Shown here: piece after piece, positions 9,190 to 18,573 of the stretch | How the letters are laid out: the number at the start of each line of letters is the position of its first letter | Numbering within the stretch: position 1 is the first letter of the stretch | Assembly (NCBI RefSeq): GCF_029892685.1 | Contig: NZ_JARXVD010000004.1 | Location: 285,979-349,978 of the forward strand | Length of the DNA: 64,000 nt | From: Mycobacterium sp. OTB74 | Lineage (GTDB): Bacteria; Actinomycetota; Actinomycetes; Mycobacteriales; Mycobacteriaceae | Reading direction: 5' to 3' | Translations under genes and position numbers: made by a program | The notes under the pieces: model-generated | Seen by the model: only the letters and a program-made list of their open reading frames with translations | Told to the model about the DNA's origin: nothing | Database searches by the model: none

Positions 9190-10164
9190 ATGTACGCCAT
9201 CGAAATCGCCGAAACCGGCGGCCCCGAAGTCCTGTCCTTCGTCGACCGACCGCAGCCGACCCCAGGTCCAGGAGAGGTTCTGATCAAGGCAGAGGCGATC
9301 GGCGTCAATTTCATCGACACCTACTTTCGTGCCGGGCTGTACCAGCGGCAGGTTCCCTTCATCCCCGGCCAGGAGGTCTGCGGCACCATCACCGCGGTCG
9401 GCGACGACGTCGCAGCGCTGGCCGTCGGTGACCGGGTCGTCACTGCCGCAGCCGACGGTGGTTACGCCGAATACTGTGTGGCGCCTGCCGATTTCGTTGC
9501 TTACGTGCCCGACGGCGTGGCTGCCGACGTTGCCGCCTCAGCCCTGCTGAAGGGGATGACTGCGCACTATCTGATCAAGTCGGTGTACCCGGTACAGGAA
9601 GGCGACACCGTGTTGCTGCACGCCGGCGCCGGCGGCGTCGGGCTGATCCTGACCCAATGGGCCACCAGCATGGCTGTACGGGTCATCACGACCGTCTCCA
9701 CCGACGGCAAGGCAGAACTGTCCCGGCAGGCCGGCGCGGTCGAGGTTCTGGACTATCCCGACGACCCAGCCGAGTTCGCCGCCAAGGTCCGCGAACTGAC
9801 CGACGGCAACGGGGTCGCCGCGGTGTACGACGGCGTGGGCGCATCGACTTTCGACGCCAGCCTGGCCAGCCTCGCAGTGCGCGGCACCCTGGCGCTGTTC
9901 GGTGCGTCCAGTGGGCCGGTGCCGGCGTTCGACCCGCAGCGGCTCAATGCCGCGGGCTCGGTGTTCCTGACGCGTCCGACGCTGGCGCACTACACCCGCA
10001 ATGCCGACGAATTCTCGTGGCGAGCAGGCGAACTGCTCGCAGCAATCGCCGACGGCACCATCAGCGTGACGGTGAGCCAGCACTACCCACTGGCTGATGC
10101 GGCACGCGCACATACCGACCTCGAGGGCCGGCGGACCATCGGCTCGGTGGTGCTGGTGCCCTGA
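9190..10164 (+). CDS. qor: Quinone oxidoreductase (zeta-crystallin type)
   Basis: This is an NADPH-dependent quinone reductase of the medium-chain dehydrogenase superfamily. The 324-residue protein has GVNFIDTYFRAGLY, PGQEVCGTI in the catalytic domain and HAGAGGVGLILTQWA as the dinucleotide-binding loop, with no zinc-ligand set. I start it at ATG 9190 (MYAIEIAETGGPEVL), where the family begins; a long open frame upstream is antisense to the ATP-grasp gene. It ends just before a strong hairpin. Confidence 0.9.
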   Translation: MYAIEIAETGGPEVLSFVDRPQPTPGPGEVLIKAEAIGVNFIDTYFRAGLYQRQVPFIPGQEVCGTITAVGDDVAALAVGDRVVTAAADGGYAEYCVAPADFVAYVPDGVAADVAASALLKGMTAHYLIKSVYPVQEGDTVLLHAGAGGVGLILTQWATSMAVRVITTVSTDGKAELSRQAGAVEVLDYPDDPAEFAAKVRELTDGNGVAAVYDGVGASTFDASLASLAVRGTLALFGASSGPVPAFDPQRLNAAGSVFLTRPTLAHYTRNADEFSWRAGELLAAIADGTISVTVSQHYPLADAARAHTDLEGRRTIGSVVLVP

Positions 10165-10186
10165 TCGGAGCCCGCCCAGGTTGACG

Positions 10187-10222
10187 AAATGGTCGTTGCC
10201 AGGTGGCTGGCAACGACCATTT
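10187..10222. terminator. Bidirectional terminator between qor and ctaB
   Basis: A perfect 15-bp inverted repeat (AAATGGTCGTTGCCA and its complement) encloses a 6-base loop, GGTGGC, and has T-runs on the outer side in both directions. It sits exactly between the converging ends of qor and ctaB. Confidence 0.88.
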
Positions 10223-10252
10223 TGTTGGCCTGAGAAGGCACTTGAGGAAGGT

Positions 10253-11236
10253 TCAGTGACCGAGGAGCAACGGCAGGTTCAGCGCCGAGTCGACGGCCAG
10301 CGCACAGAAAACCACGGCCAGGTAGTTGTTGGACTGCAGGAACAGACGCAGCGGCTTCACCGGCTCACCGCGTTTCACCCCGGAGTACAACTGGTGCGCC
10401 ATGACCAGGAACCACACACCCGCCACCAGCGCGACCGCCGCGTACAGCCAGCCGGTGGCCAGCGCCAACGCCAGCGTGGTCAGCACGGTCAGCCAGGTGT
10501 AGATCAGAATCTGCCTGGTGACCTCGCGCTCGGTGGCCACCGCGGGCAGCATCGGAACCCCGGCCGCCTGGTAGTCCTCCTTGTAGCGCATGGCCAGGGC
10601 CCAGGTGTGCGGTGGCGTCCAGAAGAAAATGACGAGGAACATCACCAGCGCGGGCCACTGGATGGTGCCGGTCACCGCCGACCAACCGATCATCACCGGC
10701 ATGCAGCCGGCGGCCCCGCCCCACACCACGTTCTGCGACGTGCGGCGCTTGAGCAGCAAGGTGTATACGAACACGTAGAAGGCGATGGTCGCCAGCCCCA
10801 GCAACCCTGACAGCAGGTTTGACGTGCGCCACAACCAGAGGAATGAGGCAACCGTCAGCACCAGGCCGAAGATCAGCGCATGTCGGGTTGGCACCGTCGC
10901 CCGGGCCAACGGTCGACGGGCGGTACGCTTCATCACCTTGTCGATGTCGGCGTCGGCGACACAGTTCAAGGTGTTGGCGCCGGCAGCCGCCAGCATGCCG
11001 CCGACCAGAGTGTTCAGGATCAGGAGCGGGTCGACCGAGCCGCGGTGCGCCAACAACATCGCCGGAATGGCGGTGACCAGCAGCAACTCGATAACCCGCG
11101 GCTTGGTCAGCGCAATGTAGGCAAGAACGGTGTCGCGAACGCGGTGCGGTGCCTCGGCACCGGAATCAGCGGGCCCAGAGCCGGCAATCTCGTTGCCGTG
11201 CGCCCCGTGGACCGAACGGCGCTCGCGAATGCTCAC
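10253..11236 (-). CDS. ctaB: CtaB, protoheme IX farnesyltransferase
   Basis: This UbiA-family prenyltransferase converts heme B to heme O for cytochrome aa3 oxidase. The 327-residue membrane protein has the prenyl-diphosphate motif [20 protein letters not shown] and the second aspartate/tyrosine-rich loop [14 protein letters not shown], with eight or nine membrane spans. It starts at GTG 11236 and is divergent from tkt across about 230 bp. A GTG-rich, Ala/Gly-containing N-terminal tail of about 30 residues precedes the first conserved segment [14 protein letters not shown]. Confidence 0.95.
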   Translation of the reverse strand: MSIRERRSVHGAHGNEIAGSGPADSGAEAPHRVRDTVLAYIALTKPRVIELLLVTAIPAMLLAHRGSVDPLLILNTLVGGMLAAAGANTLNCVADADIDKVMKRTARRPLARATVPTRHALIFGLVLTVASFLWLWRTSNLLSGLLGLATIAFYVFVYTLLLKRRTSQNVVWGGAAGCMPVMIGWSAVTGTIQWPALVMFLVIFFWTPPHTWALAMRYKEDYQAAGVPMLPAVATEREVTRQILIYTWLTVLTTLALALATGWLYAAVALVAGVWFLVMAHQLYSGVKRGEPVKPLRLFLQSNNYLAVVFCALAVDSALNLPLLLGH

Positions 11237-11464
11237 GCAGATATCTCCTCGGGTGTCGCGGCAGCACAGGGCTTCTACTACAGACGATGGTAGACGGCGT
11301 ACCTGTGTGCCCGGTACCGCAGGGTCGATTCAGGTGAACGGCAACCCAACACGACCAGCGGTTAGCCGAGCGGCCTGCGTCATCCAAGACCGGCACATTA
11401 GGGTAGAGATGCAGCTCGCTTGTTCTTGCCGAGCCTGAGACGTCCCTCAACTTGGAGTGCGCCT

Positions 11465-13558
11465 GTGACCACTGTCGAAGAGATTTCCGAACTCACCCGC
11501 CCCAATCACCCGGATGACTGGACCGAGCTGGACTCGGCCGCCGTCGACACCGTTCGCGTGCTGGCCGCGGATGCAGTTCAGAAGGTGGGCAACGGCCACC
11601 CCGGCACGGCCATGAGCCTGGCTCCGCTGGCTTACACGCTGTTCCAGCGTCAGATGCGCCACGATCCGTCGGATACCCACTGGATCGGCCGCGACCGGTT
11701 CGTGCTGTCCTGCGGGCACTCCAGCCTCACCTTGTACCTGCAGCTGTACCTGGGCGGTTTCGGTCTCGAACTGGCCGACATCGAGGCGTTGCGCACCTGG
11801 GGTTCGCTGACGCCGGGCCACCCCGAGTACGGCCACACCACGGGCGTCGAGATCACCACCGGTCCGCTGGGCCAGGGCCTGGCGTCCTCGGTCGGCATGG
11901 CGATGGCCGCCCGCTACGAGCGCGGTCTGTTCGATCCGGATGCCGCGCCGGGCACCAGCCCGTTCGACCATTACATCTATGTGATCGCCTCCGACGGTGA
12001 CATGGAAGAGGGCGTCACCAGTGAGGCCTCCTCGTTGGCTGGCACTCAGCAGCTCGGAAACCTGATTGTGTTGTGGGACAACAACAAAATCTCCATCGAG
12101 CACGACACCAACATCGCACTGACCGAAGACACCTGCGCCCGCTACCGCGCGTACGGCTGGCACGTCCAGGAAGTCGAGGGCGGCGAGAACGTCGTCGCCA
12201 TCGAGGAGGCGCTCGAGGCCGCGCGCAAGGTGATCGACAAGCCGTCGTTCATCTCTGTGCGCACCATCATCGGCTACCCCGCCCCCACCAAGATGAACAC
12301 CGGCGGCGTGCACGGCTCGGCGCTGGGCGCTGACGAGGTGGCTGCCACCAAGAAGGTGCTCGGCTTCGACCCCGACAAGAGCTTCGACGTTCGCGACGAC
12401 GTGATCTCCCATACCCGCGAGCTGGTCGGCCGCGGCAAGAAGGCACACGACGAGTGGCAGATCACCTTCGAAGCCTGGGCCGCCAAGGAACCCGAGCGCA
12501 AGAAGCTGCTGGACCGGTTGCACGCCGGCGAACTGCCAGAGGGCTGGGATGCCGACCTGACCCATTGGGAGCCGGGCAGCAAGGCCGTGGCGACCCGCGC
12601 CGCGTTCGGCAAGGTGCTCAACGACGTCGCGGGCAAGCTGCCCGAATTGTGGGGTGGCTCAGCCGATCTGGCGGGCAGCAACAACACCACCATCAACGGG
12701 GTCAAGTCGTTCGGCCCGCCGTCGATCTCGACCGAGGACTACACCGCCGACTGGTATGGCCGGGTGCTGCACTTCGGTATCCGCGAGCACGCCATGGGTT
12801 CGATCCTGTCCGGTATCGTGCTGCACGGGCCAACCCGTCCGTTCGGTGGCACCTTCCTGCAGTTCGCCGACTACATGCGCCCGGCCGTTCGGCTGGCCGC
12901 GCTGATGAACATCGACCCGATCTACATCTGGACCCACGACTCGATCGGTCTGGGCGAGGACGGCCCGACCCATCAGCCCATCGAGCACCTGGCGGCCCTG
13001 CGCGCCATCCCGAACCTGTCGGTGGTGCGTCCAGCCGATCCGAACGAGACCGCCTACACCTGGCGCACCATCCTGGCGCGCACTCACGGCAACAACCCGA
13101 CCGGATTCATCTTGACCCGCCAGGGTGTTCCGGTGCTGGAAGGCACCGACGCTGAGGGCGCCGCCAAGGGTGGCTATGTGCTCGGCGGCGGCAACCCGGC
13201 CGACGACGCCGACGTCATCATCATCGCCACCGGCTCCGAGGTGCAGCTGGCTGTCGCAGCGCAGAAACTGTTGGCAGACAAGGACATCGTGGCCTACGTG
13301 GTCTCGATGCCCTGCCTGGAATGGTTCGAGGCACAGCCCAGGGAGTACCGGGACTCGGTGCTGCCGCCTGATGTGTCTGCCCGAGTTGCGGTCGAGGCCG
13401 GTATCGCCCAGCCTTGGCACAAGCTGGTCGGCGACACCGGCGAGATCGTCTCGATCGAGCACTATGGCGCTTCGGCCGACGACAAGACGCTGTTCCGCGA
13501 GTTCGGCTTCACACCGGAGGCCGTCGTGGCCGCCGCGGAACGATCTTTGGACAACTAA
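11465..13558 (+). CDS. tkt: Transketolase
   Basis: This thiamine-diphosphate enzyme of the non-oxidative pentose phosphate pathway moves two-carbon units between sugar phosphates. The 697-residue protein has VGNGHPGTAMSLAPLAYTLF, the ThDP motif from ASDGDMEEGVTSEASSL to WDNNKISIE, and the pyrimidine-domain FGIREHAMGSILSGI. The GTG at 11465 is chosen because GGAG lies at proper spacing and the open frame further upstream is unrelated. It heads the tkt-tal-zwf-opcA-pgl cluster. Confidence 0.97.
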   Translation: MTTVEEISELTRPNHPDDWTELDSAAVDTVRVLAADAVQKVGNGHPGTAMSLAPLAYTLFQRQMRHDPSDTHWIGRDRFVLSCGHSSLTLYLQLYLGGFGLELADIEALRTWGSLTPGHPEYGHTTGVEITTGPLGQGLASSVGMAMAARYERGLFDPDAAPGTSPFDHYIYVIASDGDMEEGVTSEASSLAGTQQLGNLIVLWDNNKISIEHDTNIALTEDTCARYRAYGWHVQEVEGGENVVAIEEALEAARKVIDKPSFISVRTIIGYPAPTKMNTGGVHGSALGADEVAATKKVLGFDPDKSFDVRDDVISHTRELVGRGKKAHDEWQITFEAWAAKEPERKKLLDRLHAGELPEGWDADLTHWEPGSKAVATRAAFGKVLNDVAGKLPELWGGSADLAGSNNTTINGVKSFGPPSISTEDYTADWYGRVLHFGIREHAMGSILSGIVLHGPTRPFGGTFLQFADYMRPAVRLAALMNIDPIYIWTHDSIGLGEDGPTHQPIEHLAALRAIPNLSVVRPADPNETAYTWRTILARTHGNNPTGFILTRQGVPVLEGTDAEGAAKGGYVLGGGNPADDADVIIIATGSEVQLAVAAQKLLADKDIVAYVVSMPCLEWFEAQPREYRDSVLPPDVSARVAVEAGIAQPWHKLVGDTGEIVSIEHYGASADDKTLFREFGFTPEAVVAAAERSLDN

Positions 13559-13601
13559 CCGACACTGAAGACCAATCACCGAGTCGAAGAAGGTAATTCA
13601 G

Positions 13602-14711
13602 ATGACGCAGAACCCGAACCTGGCAGCGCTGAGTGCCGCTGGCGTATCCGTGTGGCTCGACGACCTGTCGCGGGAGCGGCTGCAGACCGGAAACCTGCAG
13701 CAGCTCATCGACACTCGCAGCATCGTGGGCATCACCACCAACCCGTCGATCTTCCAGGCCGCCCTGACCTCGGGTACCGCCTACGACGAGCAGGTGCGTG
13801 AGCTGGCCTCGCGCGGCGCCGACGTCGATGCCACCATCCGCACCGTCACCACCGACGACGTCCGCAACGCCTGCGACGTGCTGGCCAAGGCCTACGAAGC
13901 CTCCGGCGGCGTCGACGGCCGAGTTTCGATCGAGGTGGACCCGCGGCTGGCCCACGACACCGACAAGACCATCCTGCAGGCCATCGAGCTGTGGAAGATC
14001 GTCGACCGGCCCAACCTGCTGATCAAGATCCCGGCGACGTTGGCCGGCCTGCCCGCGATCACCGCCGTGATCGCCGAGGGCATCTCGGTGAACGTGACGC
14101 TGATCTTCTCGGTGGAACGGCACCGCCAGGTCATGGACGCTTACCTGACCGGGCTGGAGAAGGCCCGCGAAGCTGGCCACGACCTGTCCAAAATCCATTC
14201 TGTCGCTTCGTTTTTCGTGTCCCGCGTGGACACCGAGATCGATGCCCGGCTGGAGAAGCTCGGCGGTTCGGCGCTCGGCCTACGGGGCAAGGCCGGTGTC
14301 GCGAATGCCCGACTGGCCTACGCGGCGTACGAGCAGGTGTTCGGCGGTGCACAGTTCACGACGCTCAAGGGTGCCGGCGCGCGAGTGCAGCGTCCGCTCT
14401 GGGCGTCGACCGGGGTGAAGAATCCGGATTACCCGGACACCCTGTACGTCACCGAATTGGTTGCCCCCCACACGGTGAACACCATGCCGGAGAAGACCTT
14501 GGAGGCAGTCGCCGACCACGGACAGATCACCGGCGACACCGTCTCCGGAACTGCCGCCGCAGCGCAGGCCGTGTTTGAAGAGCTGACGGCCGTCGGCATC
14601 GACCTTGACGACGTGTTCAACCTCCTCGAAGTCGAGGGCGTGGACAAGTTCGAGAAGTCCTGGGGCGAGCTGGTTGAGGCTGTGCAGGGTCAACTCGACG
14701 CCGCGAAGTAA
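13602..14711 (+). CDS. tal: Transaldolase
   Basis: Transaldolase transfers a dihydroxyacetone unit between sugar phosphates through a lysine Schiff base. The 369-residue protein contains [13 protein letters not shown] and the catalytic-lysine segment [16 protein letters not shown], and is the long actinobacterial type. It follows tkt after 43 bp with an AAGAAGG ribosome site. It ends with a helical tail ([13 protein letters not shown]) usual in this subfamily. Confidence 0.97.
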   Translation: MTQNPNLAALSAAGVSVWLDDLSRERLQTGNLQQLIDTRSIVGITTNPSIFQAALTSGTAYDEQVRELASRGADVDATIRTVTTDDVRNACDVLAKAYEASGGVDGRVSIEVDPRLAHDTDKTILQAIELWKIVDRPNLLIKIPATLAGLPAITAVIAEGISVNVTLIFSVERHRQVMDAYLTGLEKAREAGHDLSKIHSVASFFVSRVDTEIDARLEKLGGSALGLRGKAGVANARLAYAAYEQVFGGAQFTTLKGAGARVQRPLWASTGVKNPDYPDTLYVTELVAPHTVNTMPEKTLEAVADHGQITGDTVSGTAAAAQAVFEELTAVGIDLDDVFNLLEVEGVDKFEKSWGELVEAVQGQLDAAK

Positions 14712-14772
14712 TCCGCGCCCGCGATGGGCGCTGGTACGGCGAGCATAGGGGTGAGATGAGCGGAGGGGCGAG

Positions 14773-16332
14773 ATGAGCGACTGCAACGTCAGGCCGGCCG
14801 ACTGGGTTAACCCATTGCGGGACAAGCGCGACAAGCGGATGGCGCGCATCGCCGGTCCATGCGCAGTCGTCATCTTCGGGGTCACCGGCGACCTGGCCCG
14901 CAAGAAGCTGATGCCGGCGATCTACGACCTCGCCAATCGTGGCCTGCTGCCGCCGTCGTTCTCGCTCATCGGCTTCGCCCGCCGCGACTGGGTCGACCAG
15001 GATTTCAGCCAGGTGGTGCACGACTCCGTTCAGAAGCACGCGCGAACGCCGTTCCGGCAGGAGGTATGGGACCGCCTCGCTGAGGGGTTTCGTTTCGTCC
15101 AAGGCACATTCGACGACGAATCCTCATTCGAGCGGCTCCGCGACACCCTGCACAAGCTGGACGAAGAGCGCGGCACCGGCGGTAATCACGCCTTCTACCT
15201 GTCGATTCCGCCGAACGCCTTCCCGCAGGTGTGCGAGCAGCTGTCCAAATCCGGGCTGGCCGACAAGCCCGAAGGCTGCTGGAGTCGAGTGGTCATCGAG
15301 AAGCCGTTCGGCCACGACCTGGCCAGCGCCGAGGAACTCAACCACGTCGTCAACAGCGTGTTCCCGGAGTCGTCGGTCTTCCGCATCGACCACTATCTGG
15401 GCAAGGAGACCGTCCAGAACATCCTGGCGCTGCGATTCGCCAATGAGCTGTTCGAGCCGGTGTGGAATGCGCATTACGTCGATCACGTGCAGATCACCAT
15501 GGCCGAGGACATCGGATTGGGCGGGCGCGCAGGCTATTACGACGGCATCGGGGCGGCTCGCGACGTCATCCAGAACCACCTGCTGCAACTGTTGGCATTG
15601 ACCGCAATGGAAGAACCTGTCAGCTTCCAACCGCATGAACTGCAGACCGAAAAGATCAAGGTGCTCTCGGCGACGCGACTGGCCGAACCTTTGGACCAGA
15701 CGGCATCCCGCGGCCAATACGCTTCGGGCTGGCAGGGCGGCGAAAAGGTGGTCGGGCTGCTAGACGAGGAAGGCTTCTCCAAGACATCGACCACCGAGAC
15801 GTTCGCCGCCATCACGCTGGACGTGGACACCCGGCGGTGGGCGGGTGTGCCGTTCTACCTGCGCACCGGAAAACGCTTGGGCCGCAGGGTGACTGAGATC
15901 GCATTGGTGTTCAAACGCGCACCCCATCTGCCGTTCGACACCACCATGACCGAGGAACTGGGCAAGAACGCACTGGTGATCCGGGTGCAACCGGATGAGG
16001 GCATCACGCTGAGGTTCGGTTCGAAGGTGCCCGGCAATACCATGGAGGTCCGCGACGTCAGCATGGACTTCTCCTACGGGTCGGCGTTCGCCGAGGACTC
16101 CCCCGAGGCCTATGAACGACTGATACTGGACGTCCTGCTCGGTGAGCCGTCACTGTTCCCGGTCAACGCCGAGGTCGAGCTGGCCTGGAAGGTTCTCGAT
16201 CCGGTGCTGGATTTCTGGGCTGCCGAGGACAAGGCCGGCGGTAGACCCGACTCCTACGACTCCGGTGGCTGGGGTCCTGATTCGGCGTTCGAGATGCTGC
16301 GGCGCTCTGGCCGCGAATGGAGGCGGCCCTAA
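14773..16332 (+). CDS. zwf: Glucose-6-phosphate 1-dehydrogenase
   Basis: This enzyme feeds glucose 6-phosphate into the oxidative pentose phosphate pathway and reduces NADP or another cofactor. The 519 residues include the dinucleotide loop FGVTGDLARKKLMPA, the substrate site RIDHYLGKETVQNIL and the C-terminal LGEPSLFPVNAEVELAW. It lies directly before opcA, its usual assembly partner in actinobacteria. The ATG at 14773 has GGAGGGGCGAG upstream. Confidence 0.97.
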   Translation: MSDCNVRPADWVNPLRDKRDKRMARIAGPCAVVIFGVTGDLARKKLMPAIYDLANRGLLPPSFSLIGFARRDWVDQDFSQVVHDSVQKHARTPFRQEVWDRLAEGFRFVQGTFDDESSFERLRDTLHKLDEERGTGGNHAFYLSIPPNAFPQVCEQLSKSGLADKPEGCWSRVVIEKPFGHDLASAEELNHVVNSVFPESSVFRIDHYLGKETVQNILALRFANELFEPVWNAHYVDHVQITMAEDIGLGGRAGYYDGIGAARDVIQNHLLQLLALTAMEEPVSFQPHELQTEKIKVLSATRLAEPLDQTASRGQYASGWQGGEKVVGLLDEEGFSKTSTTETFAAITLDVDTRRWAGVPFYLRTGKRLGRRVTEIALVFKRAPHLPFDTTMTEELGKNALVIRVQPDEGITLRFGSKVPGNTMEVRDVSMDFSYGSAFAEDSPEAYERLILDVLLGEPSLFPVNAEVELAWKVLDPVLDFWAAEDKAGGRPDSYDSGGWGPDSAFEMLRRSGREWRRP

Positions 16333-16407
16333 TGATCCGCGAAGGCGACGACGAGTGAGCATCGCAGCGAGGTACGAGCGAGGAGCGCAACGAGAAGGAG
16401 CCGAGCC

Positions 16408-17319
16408 ATGATCGTCGATCTTCCCGACACCAGCACAGACGTAATCAACAAGAAGATCGTGGCGCTGCGCGAAGAGGGCGGCGCCATCACCCTGGGCCGG
16501 GTGCTGACCCTGGTGGTTGCGCCGGCTACCGAGGCCATGCTCGAAGAGTCGATCGAGGCGGCCAACGCGGCCAGCCGCGAGCATCCGTGTCGGGTGATCG
16601 TGGTGATCCCCGGTGATCGGTTGGCTTCCACCGCTCGACTCGATGCTCAACTCCGGGTCGGCCGGGATGCAGGAGCCAATGAAGTTGTAGTGCTTCGCCT
16701 TTCGGGTCCCCTGGCAGGGCATGCCAGCAGCGTGGTGATGCCGTTCCTGTTGCCGGACACCCCGGTGGTCACTTTCTGGCCCGATATCGCGCCGGAATGC
16801 CCGGCGGAAGATCCATTGGGCAAGTTGGCAATTCGCCGGATCACCGACGCCACCAACGGCGAGGACCCCTTGGCCTCTATCAAGGGTCGGTTGGCCGGGT
16901 ACACCGCCGGCGACACCGATCTGGCGTGGAGTCGGGTCACCTACTGGCGGGCACTGCTGGCCTCGGCGGTCGACCAAGCGCCGTATGAGCCGATTCTGTC
17001 CGCGGTGGTGTCCGGCCTGAAAGACGAACCGGCACTGGACATCCTGGCGGGCTGGCTGGCCAGCTGCATCGACGGCCCGGTGACCCGCGCGGTCGGCGAA
17101 CTCAAGGTCGTCCTGACCCGACCCAGCGAGACCATCGCACTGAGCCGGCCCCAGACGGGCGTCACCGCCAAACTGGTCCGCACCGGCCGACCTGACGGCC
17201 GAATCCCGTTGGCGCGCCGCGAAGCTCGCGATTGCCTGGCCGAGGAAATGCGGCGCCTGGACGCCGACGACATCTACCACCGTGCTCTGCAGGGCCTGGA
17301 CAGGGTTGTCTATGTCTGA
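16408..17319 (+). CDS. opcA: OpcA, glucose-6-phosphate dehydrogenase assembly protein
   Basis: OpcA activates or assembles glucose-6-phosphate dehydrogenase in cyanobacteria and actinobacteria. The 303-residue protein begins [18 protein letters not shown] and contains the family segments [13 protein letters not shown] and [18 protein letters not shown]. Its end overlaps pgl by 8 bases, so the two are likely coupled. The spacer before it carries an imperfect GCGAGGAGCGCAACGAGAAGG repeat that supplies the AGGAG ribosome site. Confidence 0.95.
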   Translation: MIVDLPDTSTDVINKKIVALREEGGAITLGRVLTLVVAPATEAMLEESIEAANAASREHPCRVIVVIPGDRLASTARLDAQLRVGRDAGANEVVVLRLSGPLAGHASSVVMPFLLPDTPVVTFWPDIAPECPAEDPLGKLAIRRITDATNGEDPLASIKGRLAGYTAGDTDLAWSRVTYWRALLASAVDQAPYEPILSAVVSGLKDEPALDILAGWLASCIDGPVTRAVGELKVVLTRPSETIALSRPQTGVTAKLVRTGRPDGRIPLARREARDCLAEEMRRLDADDIYHRALQGLDRVVYV

Positions 17320-18046
17320 GTTGATCATCGAAAAGCACGACGACGCCGACGCCCTGGTCGCAGCGACCGGAGACCATCTGGTGCAGGCCATTTCGGCCGC
17401 CATTGCGGCCCGCGGTGTCGCGTATATCGTGCTGACCGGCGGGGGCACCGGGATCAAGCTGCTCAAGCACGTCGGAGGGCATCCCGTCGACTGGGCCAAG
17501 GTGCACCTGTTCTGGGGCGATGATCGGTTTGTGCCGGCCGACGACGCTGACCGCAACATCAAGCAGGCCCGTGAGGCGTTGCTCGATTCGATCGACATCC
17601 CGGCGGCCAACGTGCATGCGATGGCGGCCAGCGACGGCGAGTTCGGCACCGACATCGTGGCCGCGGCTGCAGCCTATGAACGCGAGCTGGCCCAGGTGGC
17701 CGGAAACGGTTCGCCGACACCGGAATTCGACGTGCATCTGATGGGCATGGGCGGCGAAGGTCACATCAACTCGCTGTTCCCACACACCCCGGCGGTGCGC
17801 GAGACATCGCATTACGTTCTCGCGGTCACCGACTCCCCGAAGCCGCCGCCACAGCGCATCACGTTGACCCTGCCCGCGGTTCGCCGTGCCCGCCAGGTGT
17901 GGCTGGTTGTAGCTGGCTCCGAGAAGGCTGACGCGGTAGCCGCTGCCGTGGGTGGCGCGTCGGCGGAGGACATCCCGGCGGCCGGTGCGGTCGGCACCGA
18001 GGCAACCGTGTGGCTGGTGGATGCAGCAGCAGCGGCGAAGCTGTAA
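17312..18046 (+). CDS. pgl: 6-phosphogluconolactonase
   Basis: The enzyme hydrolyses 6-phosphogluconolactone to 6-phosphogluconate. The 244-residue protein is of the NagB/SugarP-isomerase-like DevB type, with [33 protein letters not shown] and [15 protein letters not shown]. The ATG at 17312 lies inside the opcA tail (8-base overlap), which explains the lack of a separate spacer. It completes the oxidative branch from zwf. Confidence 0.96.
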   Translation: MSELIIEKHDDADALVAATGDHLVQAISAAIAARGVAYIVLTGGGTGIKLLKHVGGHPVDWAKVHLFWGDDRFVPADDADRNIKQAREALLDSIDIPAANVHAMAASDGEFGTDIVAAAAAYERELAQVAGNGSPTPEFDVHLMGMGGEGHINSLFPHTPAVRETSHYVLAVTDSPKPPPQRITLTLPAVRRARQVWLVVAGSEKADAVAAAVGGASAEDIPAAGAVGTEATVWLVDAAAAAKL

Positions 18047-18130
18047 TGTCCCCGCAACCGTCCGTGGCAACACCTAACGGTCACTCAGCTGCCTGGCCCA
18101 ACCGGGTGGCCGGCCGTCATACTCGTTGGT

Positions 18131-18502
18131 ATGGCTGACAAGGGGGACGGCTCGCCTCGTACCGGCGCGGGACGGCAGCGACTCAAGACCCTGACCCAGG
18201 CGGCACTTAATGCCGACATGACGGTCGGGCAGGTCGAGACCATCCTGGTCGACCTGTCCAACACTCTGGCCGATCTCGACCGGGCGACCGAGGCTTTGGA
18301 AGCCACGATGGCCCGATTCAACGACACCATCGACAAGATCGAGGTCCTTCCGCCCAAGATGCTCACGGTGGTTGAGCGAATGGAGTCGATCGTCGGACGA
18401 GTGGAAGTGATCGTCGGCGTGGCCGAGACGTTCGTTTCGCCGATCGCGGCTACAGAGAACGCAGTGCGCGGGATCCTCACCGCACTGCGCAGCCGCAGTT
18501 AG
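18131..18502 (+). CDS. Conserved small coiled-coil protein
   Basis: This is a 123-residue soluble protein with no signal peptide or membrane segment. Residues about 25-100 form amphipathic helix with regular hydrophobic spacing (VETILVDLSNTLADLDRAT, then MLTVVERMESIVGRVEVI), which suggests a coiled coil. The position after pgl matches a conserved mycobacterial hypothetical gene. Function is unknown. Confidence 0.75.
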   Translation: MADKGDGSPRTGAGRQRLKTLTQAALNADMTVGQVETILVDLSNTLADLDRATEALEATMARFNDTIDKIEVLPPKMLTVVERMESIVGRVEVIVGVAETFVSPIAATENAVRGILTALRSRS

Positions 18503-18573
18503 CGGCTCAGCGTACCGCCGAGCCGGCCGGTCGATTCCGGCCCACTGGCGCCCGGCCGCAGTACGCTCATGCG

